Shown here in pieces: positions 55,338 through 63,455 of a stretch of DNA of 64,000 bases. Position numbers and translations under genes: made by a program. Below the pieces are notes generated by a model that was given only the letters and a program-made list of their open reading frames with translations, had not been told where the DNA came from and made no database searches. Numbering within the stretch: position 1 is the first letter of the stretch; each line of letters starts with the position of its first letter. The DNA is from Dyadobacter sp. 50-39 (GTDB lineage: Bacteria; Bacteroidota; Bacteroidia; Cytophagales; Spirosomataceae): assembly GCA_001898145.1 (NCBI GenBank), contig MKSR01000008.1, forward strand, positions 434,001 to 498,000, in the 5' to 3' direction.

Positions 55338-55694
55338 ATGAAGAATTGTCAGGAATGCGGCCAGCCTATCATAGGTAGAATGGACAAAAAGTTTTGCTCG
55401 GACCTGTGCCGGAATAGCTTTAACAACCGCCTTAATTCGAATTCCTACAACATCGTGCGGAATATTAATAACCAGCTTCGGAAGAACCGCCGGATTCTGG
55501 AAGAGCTTTGCCCGGACGATAAATCCAAAACAACGAAAAGCATTTTACTAAGCAAAGGCTTTGATTTTAACTTTATCACCAACATTCGCCCGACCCTAAA
55601 GGGCAGCATTTACCACTTTGTTTACGATTATGGTTACCTGGAACTGGACCACGATTTTTATCTGATCGTAAAGGATAAACGATTGGAGAAATAG
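55338..55694 (+). CDS. Small protein with N-terminal zinc-finger-like motif
   Basis: The 118-residue protein from the ATG at 55338 has four cysteines in its first 24 residues (Cys4, Cys7, Cys20, Cys24 in a CxxC-x12-CxxxC pattern), which fits a small zinc ribbon of the DUF2116 style. The rest is basic and helical, then strand-like (GSIYHFVYDYGYLELDHDFYLIVKDKR). I do not know a named family for the C-terminal half. It is followed 30 bp later by the aldo/keto reductase gene, so the two may share an mRNA. Confidence 0.7.
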   Translation: MKNCQECGQPIIGRMDKKFCSDLCRNSFNNRLNSNSYNIVRNINNQLRKNRRILEELCPDDKSKTTKSILLSKGFDFNFITNIRPTLKGSIYHFVYDYGYLELDHDFYLIVKDKRLEK

Positions 55695-55724
55695 ATATTT
55701 TTGCAGGAATTCAAACTACCACCG

Positions 55725-56600
55725 ATGAAAAAAGTAAGCCTCAGCGATTCCGGCCCGAAAGTTTCGGAAGCAATTTATGGTTTTTGGCGATGGACCGACG
55801 AAGGCGCCGTTACCACCTCGCAAATTGAAAAAACGGTCAACCTCTGCCTCGATCTGGGCATCAATACATTCGACCATGCTGATGTTTACGGCGACAATAC
55901 CATCGAAACGCATTTCGGCAGGATCATCGCCAACAAATCGGTGAAGCGGGACGACATTGTACTTTTCAGCAAATGCGGTATCAGGATGTCGGACGATAAG
56001 TATCTGACCTACTACGATAACTCGCGTGAGCACATTATCAATAGCATCAACGGTTCGCTGAAAAGGCTCAAAACCGACTATCTGGACATATTCCTGCTGC
56101 ATCAGAGCGACCTGCTTGCCGATCCGGAGGAAACAGCGATGGCATTGGCCGAAATCGTAACCTCGGGCAAGGCTAAGCACATCGGTGTAGCTAATTTTAC
56201 AGTTTTCCAGCACCAGCTCCTGGCATCGTACCTTCGCATCCCGATCGTCACAAACCACATCGAGCTCAATCTGATGAATACGACGGCGATCGAAGACGGC
56301 CGCATTGACTTTATTAAACAAAGTTTCAGCAAACCGCTCGCATGGGCTCCGCTTGCGGGAGGGAAAATCCTGAACGGCACCGACGAAAAAGCAGTTCGCC
56401 TCAGGGCTAAACTGGAAGAAGTCGGCAAGAAATACGATGCCAATATCGAGCAGACAGCCGTTGCCTGGCTTATGAAACTCGGCACATTGCCTATTATCGG
56501 CTCGTTGTCGGAAGCGCGCATCCGAAACGGCGCCAGCGCTTCGGATATCAAGCTGAGCCGGGAAGACTGGTATGACATTTACCAGGTCGTCGGGAAATAA
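55725..56600 (+). CDS. Aldo/keto reductase
   Basis: The 291-residue NADPH-dependent oxidoreductase shows the catalytic set Asp/Tyr in FDHADVYGDN, Lys in VLFSKCG and His in LLHQSDLL. It belongs to the subgroup with YdhF-like enzymes, where the active-site order is the same. It is cytoplasmic and reduces a carbonyl compound that cannot be read from sequence. The ATG at 55725 was chosen over a TTG at 55701. A terminator follows. Confidence 0.9.
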   Translation: MKKVSLSDSGPKVSEAIYGFWRWTDEGAVTTSQIEKTVNLCLDLGINTFDHADVYGDNTIETHFGRIIANKSVKRDDIVLFSKCGIRMSDDKYLTYYDNSREHIINSINGSLKRLKTDYLDIFLLHQSDLLADPEETAMALAEIVTSGKAKHIGVANFTVFQHQLLASYLRIPIVTNHIELNLMNTTAIEDGRIDFIKQSFSKPLAWAPLAGGKILNGTDEKAVRLRAKLEEVGKKYDANIEQTAVAWLMKLGTLPIIGSLSEARIRNGASASDIKLSREDWYDIYQVVGK

Positions 56601-56619
56601 AAACTTGCAGGAAAATACA

Positions 56620-56663
56620 GAAAGGAGCATTGCCCGTATCGGACAATGCTCCTTTCTTCTTTT
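56620..56663. terminator. Bidirectional terminator between the AKR and DUF3365 genes
   Basis: A 13-bp perfect stem (GAAAGGAGCATTG and CAATGCTCCTTTC) encloses an 11-nt loop and is followed by TTCTTTT on the plus strand. It overlaps the last bases of the minus-strand DUF3365 gene. Confidence 0.75.
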
Positions 56664-57246
56664 AATCTTTCAGTTGCTTGGCATCCAGCTTCCTGATAAT
56701 TTCTTTCTTGTTGAAAAGCAGCCGCCAGACGGCGAAAGTAGTGTCCTGACCCGCCATGCATTTCTTGCAAATGATACTTTCCGCAGAAACGGGGGCATTG
56801 TAGACCAGCAGCGTATCATTGAGTTGCTGGAGGTTGTCGCCGGCCTGGGTGTTGCTTTTTGCACTGTAAACGTACGCGTCCAGTATTTCCCGTTCCTTCA
56901 CGTGCAGGTCGCTGCGTTTTACGTCGTTGATACCAAACAATTCAACTTTAACACCGTATTCCTTCTCCAATGCAGATATTACCGGAATGCCGCTCAGGTC
57001 GCGGCAATGCGCCAGACCGGTACCAGGGTTCTTTTCAAGCTCGCTTTTCAGCGACTTTTCTGCAATCTGCGCAATCTTTTTTCCCCACTCATCGGCCGAC
57101 GAAATCAACTGCACATTGGTTACCCGTTTGATCTGCGACGCTTTTATCTCGCGGCTCAGTTCTTTCGTATTTTCAAGCCTTCCGCTCTTGAAGTCGCAAC
57201 CCGCCAGCATACCTGCCAGTATCACGATGCCTATTATTCTTTTCAT
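56662..57246 (-). CDS. DUF3365-type lipoprotein without a CxxCH heme motif
   Basis: The 194-residue protein has a lipoprotein signal (MKRIIGIVILAGMLAGC, Cys17 as anchor) and a DUF3365/Tll0287-like core (SGIPVISALEKEYGVKVELFGI and LDAYVYSAKSNTQAGDNLQQL). Many family members carry a c-type heme motif CxxCH; here the equivalent site reads CKKCMAG, so the axial His is lost. It therefore may not bind heme, or may bind a different ligand. The C-terminal end has FNKKEIIRKLDAKQLKD. Confidence 0.7.
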   Translation of the reverse strand: MKRIIGIVILAGMLAGCDFKSGRLENTKELSREIKASQIKRVTNVQLISSADEWGKKIAQIAEKSLKSELEKNPGTGLAHCRDLSGIPVISALEKEYGVKVELFGINDVKRSDLHVKEREILDAYVYSAKSNTQAGDNLQQLNDTLLVYNAPVSAESIICKKCMAGQDTTFAVWRLLFNKKEIIRKLDAKQLKD

Positions 57247-57333
57247 TGTTTCAAATATTGGTCTAATCCATTAAACGGTTTCACCCACAACGCGCAGCCA
57301 GCCGCTTGAAACCATTCATTTAGCTAAAATGCG

Positions 57334-57341
57334 TATCTTTG
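57334..57341 (+). promoter_or_regulatory. -7 element before prfA
   Basis: TATCTTTG at 57334-57341 matches TAnnTTTG exactly, 37 bp before the start codon. The -33 box is not at the ideal distance (a TTG 25 bp upstream). Confidence 0.5.
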
Positions 57342-57378
57342 TGCCCCGAATGCGAGATGCCAAAGATATTCAATAAAG

Positions 57379-58452
57379 ATGATCGATAAATTAGAAGCTA
57401 TAAAAGAACGGTTTGAAGAGGTCTCTCAACAAATCATACAACCCGAGGTGGTTTCCGACTCTTCACGCTATTCCAAAATCAGCAAGGAGTATAAAGACCT
57501 TGGCAAGATCGTGGAACAATATGCACTTTACCAGAAGTTGCAGAAAGACATTGCCGGCACTAAGGAACTTATAGCGACCGAAAAAGACGAAGATCTGCGC
57601 GAAATGGCCAAGGAAGAGCTAGATGAACTGGTTCCCAGACTGGAAGAGCTGGAACAGACCATCAAAGAACTGCTCATCCCCAAGGACCCCAACGACAGCC
57701 GCAACATCATCCTGGAAATCCGGGGAGGTACCGGCGGCGATGAGGCGGCCATTTTTGCCGGCGATCTTTTCCGGATGTACCAGCGCTTTTTCGAAAAAAT
57801 GGGCTGGCGCTCGTCGATTATGGACTATACCGAGGGTACAAACGGCGGATATAAGGAGATTATCTGTAAAGTAGAAGGAGAAGATGTGTATGGCAAAATG
57901 AAGTTCGAATCGGGTGTACACCGTGTGCAGCGCGTACCCGCGACGGAATCCCAGGGACGCATTCACACCTCGGCTGCATCGGTAGCCGTTCTCCCGGAAG
58001 CGGAAGAGGTGGATGTGCAGATCAACATGAACGACGTTCGTGTCGATACTTTCCAATCATCGGGTGCGGGTGGACAATCGGTTAACACAACTTATTCTGC
58101 AGTTCGGCTCACGCACATTCCGTCCGGACTCGTCGTAAGCTGTCAGGACGAACGTTCGCAGCTGAAAAACAAGGATCGCGCATTGAGCGTATTGCGCTCT
58201 CGCCTGTATGAGATCGAGTTGAAAAAGCACAACGACGCCATCAGCTCGCAGCGTAAATCGATGGTAGGGAGCGGCGACCGTTCCGACAAAATCCGGACTT
58301 ACAACTACCCGCAAAGCCGCATTACCGATCACCGGATTGGTTATACCGTATACAATCTTCCCGCAGTAATGGAAGGCGACATCGCCGAGCTGATCGAAAA
58401 ACTCCGCATCGCCGAGAATGCCGAAAGAATGCAGGAAGGGGAAGCTGTTTAA
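57379..58452 (+). CDS. prfA: Peptide chain release factor 1
   Basis: RF1 ends translation at UAA and UAG codons. The 357-residue protein has the peptide-anticodon tripeptide PAT in PATESQGR (near residue 194) and the catalytic GGQ at residues 231-233 (AGGQSVNTTYSAVR). Both assign it as RF1 and not RF2. The length is normal. The stop is only 3 bp before the stop of the convergent thioredoxin-fold gene. Confidence 0.97.
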   Translation: MIDKLEAIKERFEEVSQQIIQPEVVSDSSRYSKISKEYKDLGKIVEQYALYQKLQKDIAGTKELIATEKDEDLREMAKEELDELVPRLEELEQTIKELLIPKDPNDSRNIILEIRGGTGGDEAAIFAGDLFRMYQRFFEKMGWRSSIMDYTEGTNGGYKEIICKVEGEDVYGKMKFESGVHRVQRVPATESQGRIHTSAASVAVLPEAEEVDVQINMNDVRVDTFQSSGAGGQSVNTTYSAVRLTHIPSGLVVSCQDERSQLKNKDRALSVLRSRLYEIELKKHNDAISSQRKSMVGSGDRSDKIRTYNYPQSRITDHRIGYTVYNLPAVMEGDIAELIEKLRIAENAERMQEGEAV

Positions 58453-58455
58453 TCG

Positions 58456-59061
58456 CTATTTCGCAGGATACAAAGTCGCGTAGGTTTTAGCCTTGTAACT
58501 TTCGAAATCCTGCTTTTTGTGGTAGTCTTCTCCGAAAAAGGTAATGATCTGATGAAATTCCTTTGCTTTCAGGTAGCCGGGAAGCGGCTGGATCATATTG
58601 AATTGAGCATCCAGAAAAACGGTTGTCGGGTAGCTCGGCTGGTTGTTGGTTAACGCCAGCGCAATCTCATTTATCCCTCTGCCGCCCTGTTCGAGGTATT
58701 TGAACTGCTTGTCGCCAAGCTTGATGGTTCCTTTTTGCTCCGCATCGAGCTTTACGGCATAGTATTTCTTGTTAATGTAGTCAGTTACCGCTTTGTCCTT
58801 GAACGTCTCACGGTCCATCACCTTGCACCAGCCGCACCAGTCTGTGTAGACGTCGATCAGGACTTTCCGGGGTTCTTTCTGGATTTTGGCAAATGCTTCT
58901 TCGATTGTCAGCCATTGAATGCCTTCGGCAGCGCTGGTAATGGCCGACTCGCCTACCGCATGCTTTTCTTCGACGGATCCTTTACCGGTATCCGCCTTGA
59001 AGCCCGCGAGCATTATCAGCATCGCCGGAAATATTATCAGTGATGAAAGAAGTCGTTTCAT
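58456..59061 (-). CDS. Secreted thioredoxin-fold protein (DUF255/TlpA-like)
   Basis: The 201-residue protein has a signal peptide (residues 1-20), then a thioredoxin fold with the active-site motif CGWC in TDWCGWCKVMDRETF (near residue 78). It is probably periplasmic and reduces or oxidises disulfides in substrate proteins, of the kind linked to maturation of cytochromes or outer-membrane proteins. The partner is not known. It is convergent with prfA. Confidence 0.9.
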   Translation of the reverse strand: MKRLLSSLIIFPAMLIMLAGFKADTGKGSVEEKHAVGESAITSAAEGIQWLTIEEAFAKIQKEPRKVLIDVYTDWCGWCKVMDRETFKDKAVTDYINKKYYAVKLDAEQKGTIKLGDKQFKYLEQGGRGINEIALALTNNQPSYPTTVFLDAQFNMIQPLPGYLKAKEFHQIITFFGEDYHKKQDFESYKAKTYATLYPAK

Positions 59062-59170
59062 GGTAATTTTTTAGATTTCTTCTCGTAAACAAATTCCATC
59101 CCAAAATCATTGCACTGCATCCGGTACTGCTAACCAGACTCAAAACACCAATTGCATTCAACGAACGGCT

Positions 59171-60091
59171 TTAAGCTTTTTTGGTTTTAGCCAAAGAGAC
59201 GAGAATACCACCGGCAATGATCAGCAGCATACCAGTCAGCATCGACGGTGTCGGAATAGCCTCCCCCATCAAAAAGCCGATCAGGACAGAAAACAGGATA
59301 TTGGAATAACCCACTGCTGCAACGCGCCCGGCCTTATCGTGCGTGAACGATTGCGTAAGCATTTTTTGGCCTAAAAGCGCGGTAAGCCCTAATGCAAGGA
59401 AACCCAGCCATTGCCACGCATTCTCCGGCCACTTGAACGTGCCGATCAGAAAATCCAGATGCTCCATAGGATAGTATGTGCCGACCAGCATCGATAAAAT
59501 GGGCATGACAATGCCGCTGAGCATGAATGAAAGTATAATCGCACGGGTATCGTACACGACGCCGAGCTGGCGGATCGACAAATAGGAAATGGCCGTCAGC
59601 AATGCATTACCTAATCCCAGCGCATTATCCCGCAGCGAAGAAGAAAGGTCGGGCCGGAAGACGAACAGAATTCCGGTAAAACCGACAAATATCGCCATCC
59701 ATTCTTTCCCGTTCAGCGTTTCGCCGATCAGCAGCCAGGAGAACAGCGCGAGGTAAATCGGGTAGGTATATTGATAGGTTGAAGCGCGCCCGAGGCCAAG
59801 CGTCTGGATGGCATAAAAGAGCATATACAACGACAATGTCCCCACTACGCCCCTGAAAACAAGAAGTCCCAGTTTCCCTCCCTCTTGCCTGAGCGGCCGC
59901 TTCCAGATACTGCTGATGATAAAAACGACCCCGACGATATTCCTGAAAAAAACGAGCTGTACAATGTGGAAATCCCTGCCTAGCCACTTCGAGATGGCGG
60001 ATGTGAGTGAGAAGAAAAATGCGGCACCCAGCATGAGGTAGATGCCTTTCAGGGAAGATGCAGTCGAAAAATTTTCAGTTGAAGCAGCCAA
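59171..60091 (-). CDS. EamA-type DMT transporter
   Basis: The 306-residue protein has ten hydrophobic helices in two EamA repeats (about residues 20-150 and 165-300), the form of drug/metabolite exporters. Helix 1 starts KGIYLMLGAAFFFSLTSAISKW. The frame is open to 60133, but a -7 element at 60111-60118 places transcription start near 60104, so the GTG at 60133 cannot be used. The TTG at 60091 was chosen; TTG 60097 is also possible. The substrate is unknown. Confidence 0.82.
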   Translation of the reverse strand: MAASTENFSTASSLKGIYLMLGAAFFFSLTSAISKWLGRDFHIVQLVFFRNIVGVVFIISSIWKRPLRQEGGKLGLLVFRGVVGTLSLYMLFYAIQTLGLGRASTYQYTYPIYLALFSWLLIGETLNGKEWMAIFVGFTGILFVFRPDLSSSLRDNALGLGNALLTAISYLSIRQLGVVYDTRAIILSFMLSGIVMPILSMLVGTYYPMEHLDFLIGTFKWPENAWQWLGFLALGLTALLGQKMLTQSFTHDKAGRVAAVGYSNILFSVLIGFLMGEAIPTPSMLTGMLLIIAGGILVSLAKTKKA

Positions 60092-60110
60092 ATGCAATGG
60101 GAATTTGCCG

Positions 60111-60118
60111 CAAAGATA
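60111..60118 (-). promoter_or_regulatory. -7 element for the EamA gene
   Basis: On the minus strand the site reads TATCTTTG, an exact TAnnTTTG match. It sets the likely transcription start near 60104, just before the TTG start. Confidence 0.5.
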
Positions 60119-60156
60119 GCGGTTATCGCACACAACGGAAAGTCGGAGGAAATGCC

Positions 60157-60164
60157 TAACTTTG
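60157..60164 (+). promoter_or_regulatory. -7 element for the cobalamin riboswitch transcript
   Basis: TAACTTTG matches TAnnTTTG exactly. The predicted start, about 7 bp downstream, falls on the first bases of the riboswitch. No clear -33 box is visible. Confidence 0.55.
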
Positions 60165-60170
60165 CACCGC

Positions 60171-60345
60171 TTGGTGCCATAAGCTGCTTCTAGTCAGCCC
60201 TAAGGCTTAATAGGGAATCCCGTTAAAACCGGGAGCTGTCCCCGCAACTGTAAGTCTGCTAATTTGCGTCCGATCCTCATGCCACTGTTCCACGACGGGA
60301 AGGCGACGGACGCGAAAGACGAGTCAGGAGACCTGCCAGAGCATT
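60171..60345 (+). promoter_or_regulatory. Cobalamin (B12) riboswitch
   Basis: The RNA carries the conserved B12 elements in order: GGTGCC near 60173, GGGAAtcccGTtaaAA-type core around 60213-60230, GCtGtCCCCGCAACTGTAAG at about 60234-60253, GCCACTG near 60280, GGGAAGGCGAC near 60297, and the B12 box GAGTCAGGAGACCTGCC at 60321-60337. It precedes a BtuB-like TonB receptor. Binding of adenosyl- or methylcobalamin should shut expression, so uptake rises when B12 is scarce. Confidence 0.96.
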
Positions 60346-60391
60346 TGATCGGGCCGTTTTCGGAGGAAAAACAGAAGATCACCGCCAACCA

Positions 60392-62323
60392 TTGCGATTA
60401 GTGTTTACCGACCGAAGATTTGTGCGTTACCGGATATTATGGGCAAGCTTTGCACTGGCGCTACCTGCTCATGCGCAAAAGGATTCCATTGCACTTGACC
60501 CGGTGATCGTGAGAGGATTTGTCCCTCAAAAATTTATGAGTGGGCTTAAAATCCAGCGCATTGATTCTGCTTCGCTGTCGCAGATACGTTATCAAAATAT
60601 CGGCGATGTTTTGTCGGCATATACGCCCATTGCATTTAAAAACTACGGGCCGGGCCAGCTTAGCACCGCGTCGTTCCGCGGGACGTCTGCCAACCACACT
60701 GCGGTGCTTTGGAATGGCCTCAATATCAATGCCCCTACGCTCGGACAAACGGACTTTTCGACGATTCCGGTAGCCGGTTTCGACCAGCTTTCGGTACAAT
60801 ATGGCTCTGCCGCAAGTATCGTCGGTTCCGATGCGGTGGGCGGAAGTATTTTGCTGGCAAGCAATGCACCGGCAAATCCGCTTCAGGTGTCGGCAGGGAG
60901 GCAACGGGAAAGTTTTAACAACAAACATACCCGGGCAGACATCCGCTACTCGGTACCATTGCGCGGTCACTGGGCACTTTCGGGCAAAACGGCATTGTAT
61001 GATAACCGTGTCAACAACGACTTCCCGAATCCGACCCGGCGAACCTATGCGCTTTTACCTACCGAAACCTTTCAAAAAGGCGTCGTGCAGGATTTGTTCC
61101 TGCGCTCGCCGGCCGACCAGGAAATTTCCGCCCATGTATGGCTCACCGACAACAAGCTCGTGCTGACGCCCGAAGACGAGCAAGGCCGTGAAATGACCCG
61201 CACCACTGCTTATAGAACGATGCTCCGTTATCAAATCCGGACGCTCACGCTACGAACGGCATGGGTACGCGACATTATTGATTACGCCAAAGGGGACCTT
61301 TCCCGTCCCGATCACTCTGTAACTGACAAGTTCGCTTCGCGAATTGAAAAGGACTTTACGGTAAATCTGGGTCGTCATTTAAATCCGCTTTCCCTGAAAG
61401 CTGGCGGCGAATGGACGCATTATCGCTCGCGTGTACCCGGATACGCACAGATGCCCGTGAGCGAAAACCGCACCGACTTTTTCCTGCTGAGCCGCTGGCA
61501 GCCCACATCCCGCATTACCACTTCCATTAACCTCCGCCAGGGCCTCGTGACCGGATTCAATCCGCCATTCACGCCGTCTGTTGGTCTGGAATATGGTTTA
61601 ATTCAAAAAACGCGCTATCATTTGGTGCTCAAAGGTTCTTACGGCCGCAGTTACCGGGTTCCTACTTTGAACGAGCGCTACTGGAAGGATCTGGGCAACC
61701 CGAATGTCCGCCCCGAAACGGGCTGGAACAAGGAACTCGGCCTCGAACAGGCTTTTAGCGAAGCCCTGGGCGGTACTTTGCGGACCTCCGCTACTTTTTA
61801 CCATAACCGAATCAGGGACTGGACCTACTGGAACCCCGCCACCAGTTACCGCGTCGAAAACCTGCAACAGGTGCTTGCGAGGGGAATCGAGTTGCAGCTG
61901 CATTACCTGCGCCGGAGCGGCCCTTGGCAGACTGGGCTCGACGCAGGTTATGCATTCAACAGGAGTAGCCAGGAGAAAGCCTATGATAATTATTCGCAGG
62001 ATATCGTGGGTAAACAGCTGGTATTTGTCCCTGAACATACGGCCAATGCAAATGCATTTGTCCAATTCAAATCAACCCGGTTTACAGGCCAGTTGCAGGC
62101 GGCCAGTAAGCGGTATACAACCTTCGACAATTCACAGTTCCTGGATGGTTACGGCCTGGTAAACCTACTGGCCGAGACTGCCTTCGCGGTAGAGAAATGC
62201 AGGTTCGTGATACAAGGGCAAGTGCGCAATGTTACCGACACGTTTTATTTAAATGTCAGAAATAATGCAATGCCGGGAAGAAGTTTTGCATTAAGTTTAA
62301 CCTTTAGTTATGATTCTCAATAA
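60392..62323 (+). CDS. BtuB-like TonB-dependent cobalamin receptor
   Basis: The 643-residue outer-membrane protein has a signal peptide ending LPAHAQ, a TonB-box-like segment DPVIVRGF (near 31-38), a plug domain (about 45-170, with QSTASFRGTSANHTAVLWNGLNI-style residues and SDAVGGSILL) and a barrel that ends in FALSLTFSYDSQ. The B12 riboswitch just upstream makes cobalamin or a related corrinoid the likely ligand. No ATG fits; the first TTG at 60392 was kept, but GTG at 60401 or 60422 would also leave a good signal peptide. It is followed by a BtuG-like gene. Confidence 0.9.
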   Translation: MRLVFTDRRFVRYRILWASFALALPAHAQKDSIALDPVIVRGFVPQKFMSGLKIQRIDSASLSQIRYQNIGDVLSAYTPIAFKNYGPGQLSTASFRGTSANHTAVLWNGLNINAPTLGQTDFSTIPVAGFDQLSVQYGSAASIVGSDAVGGSILLASNAPANPLQVSAGRQRESFNNKHTRADIRYSVPLRGHWALSGKTALYDNRVNNDFPNPTRRTYALLPTETFQKGVVQDLFLRSPADQEISAHVWLTDNKLVLTPEDEQGREMTRTTAYRTMLRYQIRTLTLRTAWVRDIIDYAKGDLSRPDHSVTDKFASRIEKDFTVNLGRHLNPLSLKAGGEWTHYRSRVPGYAQMPVSENRTDFFLLSRWQPTSRITTSINLRQGLVTGFNPPFTPSVGLEYGLIQKTRYHLVLKGSYGRSYRVPTLNERYWKDLGNPNVRPETGWNKELGLEQAFSEALGGTLRTSATFYHNRIRDWTYWNPATSYRVENLQQVLARGIELQLHYLRRSGPWQTGLDAGYAFNRSSQEKAYDNYSQDIVGKQLVFVPEHTANANAFVQFKSTRFTGQLQAASKRYTTFDNSQFLDGYGLVNLLAETAFAVEKCRFVIQGQVRNVTDTFYLNVRNNAMPGRSFALSLTFSYDSQ

Positions 62324-62327
62324 ACCA

Positions 62328-63410
62328 ATGAAAATGAAAAAACAGTTAGCCAGTTCATTAGCAATCGCGTTGTCAACCCTCGTGGTGTGGTCCTGTAACC
62401 AAAGCGACCCGGCTCCGAAGGGCGATTATATAAGTGGCGTTTTTGTAATGAATGAGGGTAATTTCTCCCAGAACAACGGCGCAGTTTCCTACTTCGCACG
62501 GGAAAACAACACTGCTACCGCTGATATTTTCTCCGCGGCCAACGGGACGACATTAAAAGGAGGTGTGCAGGATTATGCGGCGTCCGAAGAGCAAGGCATC
62601 ATTCTCGTAGATAACATGTCGGCGGGCCAGGACAAGGTGCAGTTCGTACAACGGTACACTTTCAAAGACGAAGGAACCATTGGCGCACCGGATATCGAGA
62701 ATCCACGCGAAGTGGTGATCGTAGGCAGAAAGGCTTATGTTTCGTGCTGGGGAACGGATGTAGCGAAATATTCGACCGGGTATGTTGCAGTGATCGACCT
62801 CACCACGAAGAAAGTTACCAAGAAGATCAATGTCGCCGACGGACCAGAGAACCTGGTCTATAACAATGGCAAACTTTACGTCGGAACTACCCAGTGGGGT
62901 GCGGGCAACAAGCTGGCGATCATCAATACATCCTCCGATGAAGCCGGTTCTCCGATTGCCACACCGGGTACCGCCAATCCGGTAGGCATTGATGCCAACG
63001 GGAAATTGTGGGTTAATGCCGGTGATAAAGTTTTGCGTATCAATACGGAAACCAACGCTACCGAAGCATCCCTGGCGATCGCTACCGGCGGTACTAAGAC
63101 GCCCGGCAATTTCACATTCAGCAATGACCTGAAATCGATATTCTTCGTGCTTTCGTGGTACGATGCGGCCGGTAAGGAGCATGGCGGAACTTACAAATTC
63201 TCTATTTCCGACATCCAGATTGCCATGGTAACCCCGCTGATCGCGCGTCCTTTCGCCGGTCTTGCAGTGGATCCGTCGCAAGGGTTGCTCTACGCAGGTG
63301 TAAGCCCATCCTACACACAAGCGGGCTACGCGGTGCGCTACCGCACCGACGGAAGCCTGGTAGATTCCATCAAAGTAGGCATCGCCCCAACCGGCTTCTT
63401 CTTCCAATAG
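62328..63410 (+). CDS. BtuG-like surface beta-propeller lipoprotein (DUF5074)
   Basis: The 360-residue protein from the ATG at 62328 has a lipoprotein signal (ALSTLVVWSC, Cys as anchor) followed by GVFVMNEGNFSQNNGAVSYF, which fits DUF5074/YncE-like beta-propellers. In Bacteroides the homologous BtuG is a cell-surface B12-binding lipoprotein that hands cobalamin to BtuB. The position right after a riboswitch-controlled BtuB-like receptor supports the same role here. Propeller blades repeat about every 40-45 residues. A start at 62310 overlaps the receptor gene and was rejected. A bidirectional terminator follows. Confidence 0.85.
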   Translation: MKMKKQLASSLAIALSTLVVWSCNQSDPAPKGDYISGVFVMNEGNFSQNNGAVSYFARENNTATADIFSAANGTTLKGGVQDYAASEEQGIILVDNMSAGQDKVQFVQRYTFKDEGTIGAPDIENPREVVIVGRKAYVSCWGTDVAKYSTGYVAVIDLTTKKVTKKINVADGPENLVYNNGKLYVGTTQWGAGNKLAIINTSSDEAGSPIATPGTANPVGIDANGKLWVNAGDKVLRINTETNATEASLAIATGGTKTPGNFTFSNDLKSIFFVLSWYDAAGKEHGGTYKFSISDIQIAMVTPLIARPFAGLAVDPSQGLLYAGVSPSYTQAGYAVRYRTDGSLVDSIKVGIAPTGFFFQ

Positions 63411-63414
63411 CCAC

Positions 63415-63446
63415 AAAAAAAGTCTCCCACTTGGGAGACTTTTTTT
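63415..63446. terminator. Bidirectional terminator after the BtuG-like gene
   Basis: A 9-bp core stem (AGTCTCCCA and TGGGAGACT) is extended by six A and six T residues, with a 2-nt loop. It lies between convergent genes and can end both transcripts. Confidence 0.85.
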
Positions 63447-63455
63447 ATTCGTGCC

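Noticed and set aside
55716-56630. 304-codon frame opposite the aldo/keto reductase gene
   Set aside because: Antisense to a gene with all catalytic residues; no domain.
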